The notes beneath the pieces were generated by a model that was given only the letters and a program-made list of their open reading frames with translations, was not told where the DNA came from and ran no database searches. The position numbers and the translations under genes were made by a program. Of a DNA stretch of 64,000 nt, positions 21,365-31,346 are shown one piece after another (the first letter of the stretch is position 1; each line of letters begins with the position of its first letter). Source of the stretch: Tillus elongatus (taxonomy: Eukaryota; Arthropoda; Insecta; Coleoptera; Cleridae); the NCBI GenBank assembly GCA_964006375.1, contig OZ023267.1, positions 86,825,406 through 86,889,405 of the forward strand, written 5' to 3'.

Positions 21365-24300
21365 CGCCAGTGTAAGGGGACGGCAGCTGGCGTGCGAGTC
21401 CCAAGGCCCCAAAGTCAAGGTCTCCACTATCCGACGCTACCACGAGAGCCTCGTTATACCTGGCAGCATAGACGGAAGACAATGCAGTTTCACCATCGAT
21501 ACTGGTGCCACTAGATCCGTTGTACGTCCAGACATGCTGCCAAACAGGTCCGCACTCACGACCAACAAACAGCCTGTGTTGGAGACGGCAAAAGGAGATA
21601 GGATACCCGTGCATGGAGAGGCCACTGTTTACATTAAGCTGGGCAGTACTGAGCTACAGGTAAGGGCTGTTGTCGTAGAAATCGTCGACGAATTTATTCT
21701 GGGCCTGGATTTAATGGAAGAGTTCGATGTCCTTTCAGTAGACTTCCAGAATAAGATCTTGAAAATCGGTAACGAAGAGTTGTATTTATCTCCAACAGCA
21801 GGCGAAGCTAATCTCAGGGTGAGACTTATTGTCGACGAGGATACACGGATTCCTGGCAACAGTGAGAAGATTGTCAGAGCCAGACTAGAGAAGAAACTTG
21901 ATGGTATGGCTGCTCTCATAGCGGAGCCTCTAAAAGATAGACGTGATGGTGCCCTCGTCGCACAATGCTTAGTAGACCAGAAGAAGACAATATCCATAAG
22001 AGTGGCTAACGTACAAACTAACAGGGTCACATTGAAGAAAGGTGAGGTTATCGCCACTTGCGAACCCATTGACCGAGTGACATTGTCCAAAAACGTGACA
22101 CCCACTGCATTAGACAAAAGACTGCCAGTAGAAATAGTAGAGCGGTTCAAGAATTCATGGGGCCAGTTGAACAATATGGAGATGGAGATGGCCCTGAAGT
22201 TCGTATTGGAGGAGGCCGATATTTTCGCTCAAGATAAAATCACAGGTCGTACGAGTCTAGTGCAACACAGAATTAATATTGGCGACGCAAGACCAAGTAG
22301 ACAGCCGCCGAGAAGACTGCCTTTTGCCAAGCAATCAGAAATCAAGGCGATGGTTAACGAAATGCTGGAAGATGGTGTGATCGAGGAGTCTAATAGTCCT
22401 TGGTCGTCCCCAGTAGTTTTGGTCACCAAGAAAGACGGCACTATGAGATTTTGCGTGGACTATAGGAAGCTGAATGATGTCACAGACAGTTATCCTCTGC
22501 CCCGGATCAAACGACACTTTGAACACTTTGGCCGGAGCAAAGTGGTTCTCTACATTAGACCTGAAAAGTGGCTACTGGCAAGTAGAACTCCATAAAGACG
22601 ATAAGAAGAAGACTGCTTTTTCAACCGGGAATGGGTTGTACCAATTCAAGGTCATGCCATTCGGCTTATGTAATGCTCCTGCCACCTTCGAGCGACTAAT
22701 GGAGTTAGTGCTGAGAGGACTGACATGGGAAACATGCCTGGTGTATCTCGACGATGTCATGGTGATTGGAAGGACTTTCGATGAACACCTGTCGAATCTG
22801 AAGCAAGTTTTCTCGAGGCTGAGAGGTGCCAATCTGCAACTCAATCCCAAGAAATGCGTCCTCTTCCAGAAGAAAGTGAGTTTCCTCGGACATGTCGTTT
22901 CTGAGAAAGGGATAGAAACCGATCCAGAGAAAATAAAGGGAGTAAGAGACTGGCCTGTGCCGAAGAACAAACATGAGGTCAGAAGTTTTCTGGGACTTTG
23001 CAGCTACTACCGACGCTTTGTGAAATACTTTAGCAGCATTGCGAAACCTCTGCATAGCCTAACTGAAAATAAGGCCGAGTTCATCTGGTCACCAGATTGC
23101 CAAGAGTCTTTTAGAGAACTCAAACATCGTCTTCTCACTGCTCCTATACTGGCTTATCCTCGGGACGAAGGACTGTTTATACTGGACACCGATGCTTCCC
23201 AGTATGGCATTGGGGCAGTACTCTCGCAGCTCCAAGCCGGAGAAGAAGTTGTGATAGGCTACTTCAGCAAAACGTTCGGAAAAGCAGAAAGAAATTACTG
23301 TGTAACCCGGAAAGAACTGCTGGCAGTTGTAAGATCCATCGAACATTTCCACAGCTTCCTGTACGGAAGAACATTCCGCGTGAGCTCAGATCACTCTGCT
23401 CTGCAATGGCTTCTGAACTTTAGAAATCCCGAAGGACAGATAGCCCGATGGATATAGAAACTGCAGAGCTACGACTTCCGGATTGAACATCGAAGAGGAA
23501 GAAGTCACGCTAATGCAGACAGCCTGTCAAGAAGACCATGTTCAGTGCATGAATGTAAATTTTGCGAGCGACAAGAGAGCAAAGAGATCGACAAAGTAAC
23601 TCATCAGATCAAACAACTGGTGACAGAACAGGAGAATAACACCGATCTAGACGTAAATCTTGAATACATCAAAGACGCACAGAAGACAGATCCAGACTTG
23701 AAAAATATTAGAGAATGGCTACAAAAGAGGAAAAGACCTGAGTGGCACGATGTGTCCCGGTTTGGAGCGGAGGTTAAAGGCTACTGGCTACAATGGGACT
23801 CCTTGTGTCTAAAGAATGACTTGATCACTCGAAAATGGGAAACTGCCGATGGTAGAGACTGTATATACCAGACCGTTGTGCCAAGTGAGTGCATAGACAG
23901 TGTTCTTCAGGAGTTACACAATAGTAGGAGTGGAGGCCACTTTGGGGTCAACAGGACTCTCGCCAGAGTCAGAGACCGCTTCTATTGGATAAACTGCCGA
24001 AGAAGCGTGGAAGAATGGTGCAAAAGGTGTGACCAATGTGCTTCAAAGAAGGGACCAAAAACCCGATCCAGAGGAAAAATGATGCAGTACATCTCAGGTA
24101 CACCATGGGAGAGAGTTACCGTAGACATCGCAGGACCTTTTCCAATCACCGAGTCTGGGAACAGATATATAACGGTGGCGATGGACTACTTCTCGAAATG
24201 GCCTGAAGTTACGCCGATCCCCAACCAAGAGGCAACGACCGTGGCAGAGGCCCTGTTGGAAAATGTCATATCGCGGCATGGCGTACCCTTGGAGATTCAC

Positions 24301-25005
24301 ACCGACCAGGGCCGGAATTTCGAATCAGAAGTCTGGAAGAGCCTAATGGACTTGCTAGGCATAAAGAAAACACGAACAACGCCACTCCACCCTCAATCAG
24401 ACGGCATGGTAGAACGGCATAACAGGACCATCAACCAGTACCTTGCTATGTTTGTCGATGAGAATCAGAGAAACTGCGACAAGCTGATACCTCTGTTCCT
24501 CCTAGCTTACAGAAGCTCTCAGCATGAATCTACCGACTACACCCCATCCATGATGTTGACCGGCAGAGAGATGCGGTTACCAATCGACATGACGAGAGCA
24601 CCACCGAACGAGGACATAGCGGACCTAGCTACGTTACCTGAGTATGTCGCCGACATAGAAGGAAGACTGCGCACTATACACCGATGTGTCAGAGATAGGC
24701 TCCTCTTGAGCAGTGACCGGATGAAGATGCGCTTGGATCGCAGAGCAACACCCCATACATTCAAGGAAGGTGATGCAGTGTGGCTGTACCAACCAACAAG
24801 GAGAAAGGGCCTCAGTCCCAAACGTCAGAAACCATGGGAAGAGCCATACTTGGTGACTAAGAAAATTAACGACCTAGTCTACAGAATCCAGCTGTCTCCA
24901 AGAACTAAACCCAAAGTTGTTCACATAGAGAGGTTGAGTCCCTATCGGGGCAACGAACCCCCAAGTTGGCGGCCGGTAAATACTGTTCGGGACGAACAGT
25001 CTTAA
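21342..25005 (+). pseudogene. pol: Gypsy-1 Pol (protease, RT, RNase H, integrase), two lesions
   Basis: Opens after a TGA at 21339-21341, overlapping the end of gag. Protease motif F-T-I-D-T-G-A-T near 21490 and L-G-L-D-L-M further on. RT shows SPWSSPVVLVTKKDG, then after a one-base insertion near 22508 (caaacgac) STLDLKSGYWQV, MPFGLCNAPATFERLM and catalytic YLDD at 22744-22755. RNase H: D-T-D-A-S-Q-Y-G-I-G and SDHSALQWLL. A TAG at 23455-23457 replaces a sense codon within a W-I-x-K-L-Q segment. Integrase: zinc domain H...H...C-K-R-C-D-Q-C and catalytic V-D-I-A-G-P-F, H-T-D-Q-G-R-N-F, GMVERHNRTI. The end lies 12 bases before the 3' LTR. Confidence 0.9.
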
Positions 25006-25017
25006 GGAGGGGGGCAG
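25004..25017 (+). other. Gypsy-1 polypurine tract
   Basis: AAGGAGGGGGGCAG directly before the 3' LTR start TGTTAC at 25018; the expected second-strand priming site. Confidence 0.8.
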
Positions 25018-25766
25018 TGTTACAAAGCACTTCAATAGACGTAGGTGCGGTGTTGCCACATCTCCAGAACTTCCCCAACATCTGGGAATTTTTGCACAAT
25101 CTGGCAACACCGCCTCCCCACCCCCCTGGGGGTGCCTGAGGTGACCCCCCACAGGCGGAGTCTCAACCCTCTAGGACCAGAAATAACGAAGTTACCAACT
25201 TGTACCCCGTCGGAACGGATAACTGAGGTCTGCACATTCCGAAAACCCTGTATACACACCCTGTATGCGCAGAGAACCCTTACACCCTGTATACGCAGAG
25301 AGATCTTATATTACGAGAAACACCTCTTGTGTAACATAGGAGTGATGACCACATTTGGATCACCTGTATATGCATCCCCCTGTATACACACGGGGCCGAT
25401 CTGTATTCACAAAACCTTCTAGCAAAAGAAGGTCCTGGAACATTCTGGAATAGAACGCTCGAGAACAAACTGGAAGGTGCGACGGCTATATAAAGATGGA
25501 AGTAAGCCAGCGCAGGCAGTTCAGTTAGAGAATGTTGAAGGAACTCGAAGAAGCAGTAACTAGTGTGAAGTGTTATAGAGTAGCGACTGTAGTTTCAGTG
25601 TATTAGTGACTTTTGTACAAATTAGTGATTGTAAGGCCAGATAAACTAAGTGTTTTGTGAGAGAGATATTCTAGAACTTTTATTGTATCCATATTTAGAG
25701 AGTAAATAAAGTTGTTTTGTTAAAATTAAAAGTCTCACTTATCCAGAACCTGGAGAAAACGTAACA
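25018..25766 (+). repeat. Gypsy-1 3' LTR
   Basis: Starts TGTTAC and ends GTAACA, a perfect terminal inverted repeat of six bases. It has an extra tgtaaggccagat near 25630 not present in the 5' copy. Confidence 0.92.
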
Positions 25767-25794
25767 TTATGATTTAACGGTGGTATGTTTCTTG

Positions 25795-27364
25795 CTAGAA
25801 TTTCATATTTTCACAAGGGAGTATATGTTTCTTTATAAAAAGTAAGTTGTTTACCCTATAAGTAGATAGCGGGTAAAGGAATTCATATTGGGAGAGTTGT
25901 GTTCTATAAAATTTATTTGATGTTTCATTAATTTGATTGCCAATATAATGAATATTTGACAATTCATGCAGGTCTTTGATTTTTTCATATCTATTTTTGT
26001 AGAGGGCTAGTCGCAAACACTTATTTTGAAATCTCTGTAGCTTGAGTACGTGTGTTTTTGACGCACTGCACCAGACGGGTGCAGCGTAAGTCAATATGGG
26101 CCTGATCATGGTTTTATACAATAATAATCTGTTTTCAGCCGTAACTTTGCTGTTTCAGTGCATAAGAGAATAAAGTAACCTTAGTGCTCCGTGAGCCTTG
26201 TGGAGTGCATTTTGAATATGAAATTTATATGTCAAGTCTCTGTCAAGTGTAACACCTAAGTATTTTACCTTTTGATTCAATGTGATTATTTGCTGGTTAA
26301 CTTTTAAAGGTTGAAATATTTTTGTGTTTTTAATTTTTTTGGTAAAAATTAATTTAATTAATTTTCCAAAGATTAAAATATCTTTCCAGGAGGTTAAGAG
26401 GAATCTGAACTTATTTAGCTGCAACTAGTGCACTTAAGGAGTGTGCATAAATTGCAGTGTCATCTGCAAATAATGCGGTATTAGTATTCTGAAACTGTGG
26501 TATATCATTTATATAAATTATAAAAAGTTCTGGTCCGATAATTGATCCTTGAGGGACTCCTGCATTAATACTTTTGATTCCAGATGTAGCTTCATTTATA
26601 ATTACAGAGAATTTTCTGTTACTGAGATAGCTATGTAAGAGCTTAACGAGGTATTTCGGAAAGCCGCATTTCATTATCTTATATATTACGCTCACATGCC
26701 AGACTATGTCGAAGGCTTTTTCGATGTTTAAGGTAGCCATCACAGTGGTTTTACAAAATTATAATTAAATGAGATGTCATTAACAATTCTTACGACCTGT
26801 TGTGTTGTGTTATGCTTCTGGCGAAAGTCAACTGAATGCTCGTTAGTACCTGTGAATGCTGCAGAAATTTATCAATATTATTTGTTATGATATTTTCTGC
26901 TATTTTACTCATTGTATTACATTGGCAGGCTTGCCTGACTTAGGAATTGGTAGGGTGTTTGCAATCTTCCATTGCTCTGGGAAATGTTGAAACTTAATTA
27001 TGCTATTTATTATAGTTGTCAATTTTACAATACCGCTTCTTGGAAGATTCTTTAAAGCTTTGTTTGAAATCTTATCGACTCCTGGTGCCTTAGAGATTTT
27101 CGTTTTATTAATAGCCGCTTTTACCTGGATTGGTGTTGTTAACTCTTTGAGCCATGTGTTATCGGTGTCTGTATTATTAAGGAACTTGTTTACCTCATCG
27201 ACAATACATTGCTGTTGAGGATTATTTGCACTTTGATTTGGTACGTAAACCATTTCCAAATGTTCAGCTATTGCTTCTCCTTTGTCAACATCTGTTATGC
27301 GTTCACGGTCACTTACTTTAAGGGTTGGGCTTTCCTTGAATGGTTTATTTAGAGCTTTATCCAA
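25795..27364 (-). pseudogene. Jockey-like reverse transcriptase, broken into four frames
   Basis: Frames 27364-26909, 26743-26411, 26424-26155 and 26121-25795 together carry the RT series: APGVDKISNKALKNLP, a P-I-P-K-S-G-K block, NIEKAFDIVWH (motif A), AGVPQGSIIGPELF, LFADDTAIYA (catalytic F-A-D-D), VKYLGVTLDRDLT and the thumb pattern M-I-R-P-I-L-T-Y-A-A-P-V-W. RT lacks an RNase H after it, as in Jockey-clade elements. At least three frameshifts disable it. Confidence 0.8.
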
Positions 27365-27752
27365 AGACTTTGATCACGGGTATTCAGCTTTTTAAATATT
27401 TCTTCTCTTATTAAATTACTATGTGAAGTAACTTAATCTTTGATTTCTCTTATTAAACGATTAAGTAGGAGCTTATCTACGCTGTTCCCGTATCGCAGCC
27501 ATTTTTACAAACTTTATTTTTTAAATTAATTTTTTGAATAATATGTGGAGGAAGATCTAACGAATAAGGTTTAAGTTGAGATGAGTTTATTGCTTTTTGT
27601 ATTAACATAGTAAACTTTGCTACCTCTTGTTTGGGGCTCTCTATGCTATTAATTGTGATACTTAAATCAACTTCCTGGTTTATTATGTGTTTAAAATGTC
27701 TCCAGTTTGCGTTTTTGTAGTCAATTACAAGCCTAGTCAGACGTTTGTATTC

Positions 27753-28230
27753 TCAGGTATTTCTTATTTTAAAAAGTACGGGATTATGATCTGAATTTAA
27801 TCCGGTTAAAACACGAAGTTGTGGATTTAATTCGCCTATATTCTTATTTATTAGTAAGTCTATTGTAGTAGGAGTTGTACCGTTGTTTGGGATATTTGTA
27901 GGGCTGTTTGGGTAATGAATTGTGCAGTTATAGTTGTTTGAGAAATTATACAGGGTTAAATGAATTAAATGAGTATTATTAACTAATTTTATTACGATAT
28001 TATCTATTGGTGAATTAGCGATTTGATCTATTGTGGTAAATTTTACTTCCGTTCTGATTAAAAATAGGAGACCACCTCCGTTCTGATAATTACTGTCTGT
28101 CCTCATTACTCGATAACTTTGAATTTTGAGGTAATCCTGTTGTAATTTAGTTTCGCAAATACCCATCATGTGTATGTCATGAGTTTTGAGAAAGTGATTT
28201 AATTCTGCGGTTTTATTTTTCACGCCATTT
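27753..28230 (-). pseudogene. Jockey-like endonuclease, deleted and interrupted
   Basis: Contains N-G-V-K-N-K-T-A-E-L-N-H-F-L, M-G-I-C-E-T-K-L and TIDLLINKN with a SDHNPVLFKI end, all APE-endonuclease landmarks of Jockey-clade ORF2. The stretch carrying the central catalytic G-D-x-N is missing (sequence runs from NYNCTIHYPNSPT directly on), so an internal deletion removed it. The apparent Met and first residues of the open frame beginning at 28277 are read out of the Gypsy-2 LTR and are not part of the protein. Confidence 0.75.
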
Positions 28231-28486
28231 TGTAATGAAGCAGGCATATTTACTGGATTTATTTGTATATAAATCATGCTAAAGAAAATAGCATCAAAAG
28301 GCTATTAAATAGTAAACAGGCACGTCGAATGTGTTTGTTTACGTTAAATCATTTTTGTATTAAATGAAACCGCGCTGAAATAATATTGATATAAAAGTTC
28401 ACAGCGAGCGTCGAGACACGAGCGAGTTTCTGGCCGGCGCATGGGGCCGGACTGCGGCGGTGCTGGTCGAGGGTCGTTGCCCGGGC

Positions 28487-28494
28487 TATAAATA
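28487..28494 (+). promoter_or_regulatory. Gypsy-2 TATA box
   Basis: TATAAATA in a GC-rich context, about 255 bases into the LTR; the 3' copy is at 36651-36658. Transcription would start near 28515-28525. Confidence 0.75.
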
Positions 28495-28826
28495 GAGCGG
28501 ACACAGGCCGGACCAGGGGAGAGCGACAGCGGAGAGGCTAAGAAAAGCCGTTTGCTGTACTCTCGCAAGCCGATCCAACAATCTCAGCGAGGTTGTTTGA
28601 TCGACAACGGTAAAGGGAGGGGCGCGTGATGCCGCGAGCTGGCTGCGTGCGATATTGGAGTGGTCGCATACTAGTCGGAGACCTTCCAGTCTTGCACCAG
28701 AGCTAGGAGTGGCAAGTCACGGCTTCTGGGCAGGATTGTTTATTTCGCTTCGCGGATCGTGTGTTGTGTATACCGTGTAGGGGAGGTGCTGTGCCGTTTG
28801 TCAGGTAGGCCTCTTCTGCGACTGTA

Positions 28827-28846
28827 GGATGCAGCTGGGTGCATCC
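28827..28846 (+). other. Perfect hairpin in the Gypsy-2 leader
   Basis: ggatgca (28827-28833) and tgcatcc (28840-28846) pair over seven bases with a six-base loop gctggg. It follows cgactgtag, a string also found in the loops of the three structured repeats downstream. Confidence 0.6.
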
Positions 28847-28891
28847 TGGTTTTAGTTTCGCGGTGTCGATTTATGTTGTCGCGGGTATATA

Positions 28892-28952
28892 CAGGGTGGT
28901 CGCTGTAACGCGACTGTAGTACGATGCGAAGCGTTGTCAGTTGAACATCCTG
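28892..28952 (+). other. Gypsy-2 leader RNA hairpin, repeat A
   Basis: Outer stem cagggtg (28892-28898) with catcctg (28946-28952), six Watson-Crick pairs and one G-U; inner stem aacgc (28907-28911) with gcgtt (28931-28935); 19-base loop gactgtagtacgatgcgaa. It shares layout with repeats B and C while the inner-stem bases differ in a compensating way. Copy in the 3' LTR starts at 37056. Confidence 0.75.
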
Positions 28953-29017
28953 GACGTTCGGGACGAGCTAGGAATTGGGGAATAATTTCTGTCGCGTGCG
29001 TTGGTTTTATTTATGTA

Positions 29018-29078
29018 CAGGGTGGTTGCTAAGACACGACTGTAGAATGGTGCGAAGTGTCGTTAGTCACACACTCTG
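29018..29078 (+). other. Gypsy-2 leader RNA hairpin, repeat B
   Basis: Outer stem cagggtg (29018-29024) with cactctg (29072-29078); inner stem gacac (29033-29037) with gtgtc (29057-29061); 19-base loop gactgtagaatggtgcgaa. Confidence 0.75.
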
Positions 29079-29148
29079 GCCGGTCGTGAATTAACTGAAG
29101 TAGGGAACAGGTAGCTTAGCGTGCATTATTATCGGGAAGAAGTATATA

Positions 29149-29209
29149 CAGGGTGGTTGCTGCAATACGACTGTAGAATGGTGCGAAGTATTGTCAGTTA
29201 AACACTCTG
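29149..29209 (+). other. Gypsy-2 leader RNA hairpin, repeat C
   Basis: Outer stem cagggtg (29149-29155) with cactctg (29203-29209); inner stem aatac (29164-29168) with gtatt (29188-29192); 19-base loop identical to repeat B. Confidence 0.75.
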
Positions 29210-29716
29210 GACGTCGGCTAGGGGAACAGGGGAGTTAGTTAGCTGCATTAGGTAAAGGGGCGCCTGGCTGCATTTCTGTGGAAGCGCATTGCTTGTGCTT
29301 TTCGATTTTGTGCGCCCGAATAACCTGGATATGTCGCTTGCTTGTCTCTGCATTCTTTTAACACGCTAATATTCATGCGTCCTTATAATGCACCGCCTGC
29401 TTCATTAATTTGACCCATTTAATGACGTAACATACTTGTTTATTTGTGTCTTTTAATTGTTACCGCTATTGTTTTGCGCATGGTGTAAATGATTTTATTT
29501 TGCTATGATATTCGCACCCACGTTTCATATTTGTGTTTATTTGTAAATAAGTTATTTATTATACTATTTTAGTTAACGTTCGCCTTATTGACTGCACCTT
29601 AGTAACGCCTTTGCATTTTGCATGTTTATAGTGCTTTTAAGTAACTATATGAGTACTTGTTAGTATAGTATATTTCTATTTATCTGCTCACATCTTGTTA
29701 GTTAGGAAAATAACCC

Positions 29717-29725
29717 AAGGTAAGT
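29717..29725 (+). promoter_or_regulatory. Splice donor in the Gypsy-2 leader
   Basis: AAG|GTAAGT, an exact match to the metazoan 5' splice consensus, with the intron beginning at 29720. It lies in the transcribed part of the LTR, upstream of gag. Its likely partner is the acceptor at 34561 before the kinase ORF. Confidence 0.6.
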
Positions 29726-30002
29726 GAAAGTAAGTAATTAAAGCCTACTTAGCTTTCTTACATATACTGGAGTCACCGAAAACTGAACTCCTGGTGTTTA
29801 TTTTCTCCACTTAAGCTACCACGGGACAAGGCTGTTATTAAACAGTAAATTGTAGCGTGTTACGAAGGCTCTAGCGGATGTCTTCACGGGGATCGTACCC
29901 CGTCCTAAATCTAGGGAACAAAGATGGCGCCCGAGGAAAGTAAGTCGTAGTAATATGAAAGGTAAAAGGGTAAAGAGTCAAAGGATAACCGGTTACAAAA
30001 AC

Positions 30003-30020
30003 TGGCGCCCGAGCAGGGAC
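30003..30020 (+). other. Gypsy-2 primer-binding site (tRNA-Lys)
   Basis: TGGCGCCCGAGCAGGGAC, five bases after the LTR. It is one base different from the classic complement of the tRNA-Lys 3' end (TGGCGCCCGAACAGGGAC), and that change still allows G-U pairing. Confidence 0.88.
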
Positions 30021-30162
30021 CTGATTTTTTGGTATATCTAGTATAAGTAGGGTAAATATTTCCTGTAATATAAGGCAATTTTTTGTCCTGGTGGATCGTT
30101 GGGTCCTGCGGTGCAAGACAAAGGTGTCTTGGTTTTTACTTACTAAGGTGTACAGTTTAGTT

Positions 30163-30350
30163 AGATTAAGGATACATATTGTATAGAATAATATATTCTG
30201 TGTTGTAGGGAACGAAAACACCCTATAGGTCGGGGTTGGTGCGTGCCCTGGAATCTATTTAGATTAAGGAATATTATTTGCTAGAATAGATTATCCTGTG
30301 TTTCAGGGGACGAAAGGGTCCCGTAGGTTGGGTCTGGTTTGTACCCTGGA
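30163..30350 (+). repeat. Imperfect 90-bp tandem duplication in the Gypsy-2 pre-gag leader
   Basis: 30163-30252 and 30261-30350 both start agattaagga and end gtg/gtaccctgga with matching internal blocks (tcctgtgtt / ttctgtgtt, gacgaaa / aacgaaa). The region lies between the primer site and gag, where packaging signals usually lie. Confidence 0.7.
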
Positions 30351-30377
30351 GGTTGGAAATCTCCGACCTTGTCCGAT

Positions 30378-31346
30378 ATGGAGATCGAAAGTAAAGTAGA
30401 AAAGGAGGAAATGGATTCCGAGGAATTTCCATTAGAACCTGAAGGAAGGCAGGTCGTCTCCGAATCCAGTAATGTTTCAAAACCCGCCCGTGTTTCCAAA
30501 ACCAATTTATAGCACAACGACTAAACCGGTTGCTGAAGTGCCAAATGTGGCTAGTTGGAATATTCGCTTCGATGGGAGGTCTGATCCCGAGACTTTTATG
30601 GAACGGTTGGAAAAAATGAGATCACTGTATAACGTGACGGCGGGAAACTTGCTGCGTGCGCTACCACTGCTCCTAGAAGGCAGATGCCTGTTGTGGTATC
30701 GAAACAACAAAACGTCATGGGCAACTTGGGAAGACTTTGTAAGAAGTTTTCGCAAATTCTATTTTCCCAGGGACTATTACATCAATCTGGAAGCAAAGGT
30801 GGGCGCCGATTACAACATAAGCATGAGGGTGTTTTACAGTACATAACCGACATCCGTACTCTCATTCGCCGACACGGCAAGATGAACGCAGAGCAAGAGC
30901 TGTCGTGGCTTTACAGAAATCTATTGCCAGAATTCAAGCAGATGTTGTGGCAGAAAGACTTTACAACGGTGGAAGCGTTTGTGGAATCACCTACGACGGT
31001 AGAAGAAGTCTTGAATGAGCTGGATAGTAAACGAAAGATGACAGGTCAAGCGACGTTGGGGAACTCCGAGAGTTCCAAGCGTGTGACCGAGGTCGACCTG
31101 AGAATGGCGTCCCCGAGAAGTAGGACGGAGTCTTCGTCAGAGGTCGGACCGAAGAATAGGGTTGCATTTACTACCCCGGAAAAACCAAATGGCAAAGCAG
31201 AATGCTGGAAGTGTGGGGAAAGAGGGCATTACCGTAGCCAATGTCCAGCTGTTTCCCAGACACGATGTGCCGAGTGTGGAAAATTGGGGGTGCTTACTAG
31301 AGATTGCACCTGTTCCTGGCCGGAAAACTCCAGAGGGGCCGTGTAG
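30378..31346 (+). pseudogene. gag: Gypsy-2 Gag, two frameshifts
   Basis: The likely start is the ATG at 30378, giving an acidic N-terminus; the frame shifts near 30470 and again near 30803. The capsid-like core reads WNIRFDGRSDPETFMERLE, RALPLLLEGRCLLWYR, F-R-K-F-Y-F-P-R-D-Y, then R-H-G-K-M-N-A-E-Q-E-L-S-W-L-Y in the next frame, a pattern seen in insect Ty3/Gypsy Gag. The nucleocapsid end has one complete CCHC knuckle C-W-K-C-G-E-R-G-H-Y-R-S-Q-C (from 31203) and a second, C-A-E-C-G-K-L-G-V-L-T-R-D-C, in which the His is Val. The end overlaps protease by about 40 bases in the -1 frame, as expected for ribosomal frameshifting. Confidence 0.82.

Larger units (their letters stand above)
19039..25766 (+). 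mobile_element. Ty3/Gypsy LTR retrotransposon (Gypsy-1), inactivated
   Basis: LTRs at 19039-19780 (742 bp) and 25018-25766 (749 bp), starting TGT and ending AACA, enclose a tRNA-Leu-type primer site, gag, and protease-RT-RNase H-integrase in Ty3/Gypsy order, then a polypurine tract. The LTRs are about 97-98% alike by eye. The left LTR start is disturbed (tgtatttaacaaagc against TGTTACAAAGC) and I find no matching target duplication, so its left edge may be altered. Coding damage: a frameshift and a nonsense codon in gag, a one-base insertion in RT and a nonsense codon after RNase H. No env-like ORF is present between integrase and the 3' LTR. Confidence 0.93.
25767..28230 (-). mobile_element. 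Jockey-like non-LTR element, ORF2 portion (left of the Gypsy-2 insertion)
   Basis: Minus-strand pieces of one ORF2 in correct order: endonuclease 28230-27753, linker with stops 27752-27365, RT 27364-25795. The segment stops at Gypsy-1 on the left and at Gypsy-2 on the right, and the sequence that completes the endonuclease start lies on the far side of Gypsy-2 at 38162. Several frameshifts and stops show that it is an old copy that served as landing ground for younger LTR elements. Confidence 0.82.
28231..29997 (+). repeat. Gypsy-2 5' LTR (1,767 bp)
   Basis: Unusually long for a Ty3/Gypsy LTR. TATAAATA lies at 28487-28494, so most of the LTR (about 1.5 kb) is transcribed as leader. It contains a hairpin at 28827-28846, three tandem structured repeats at 28887-29215, and a consensus splice donor at 29720. 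The same elements recur in the 3' copy exactly 8,164 bases downstream. Confidence 0.95.

Noticed and set aside
28344..28568. Minus-strand 74-codon ORF in the Gypsy-2 LTR, repeated at 36508-36771
   Set aside because: Present only because the LTR is GC-rich there; no family resemblance, antisense to the promoter region.
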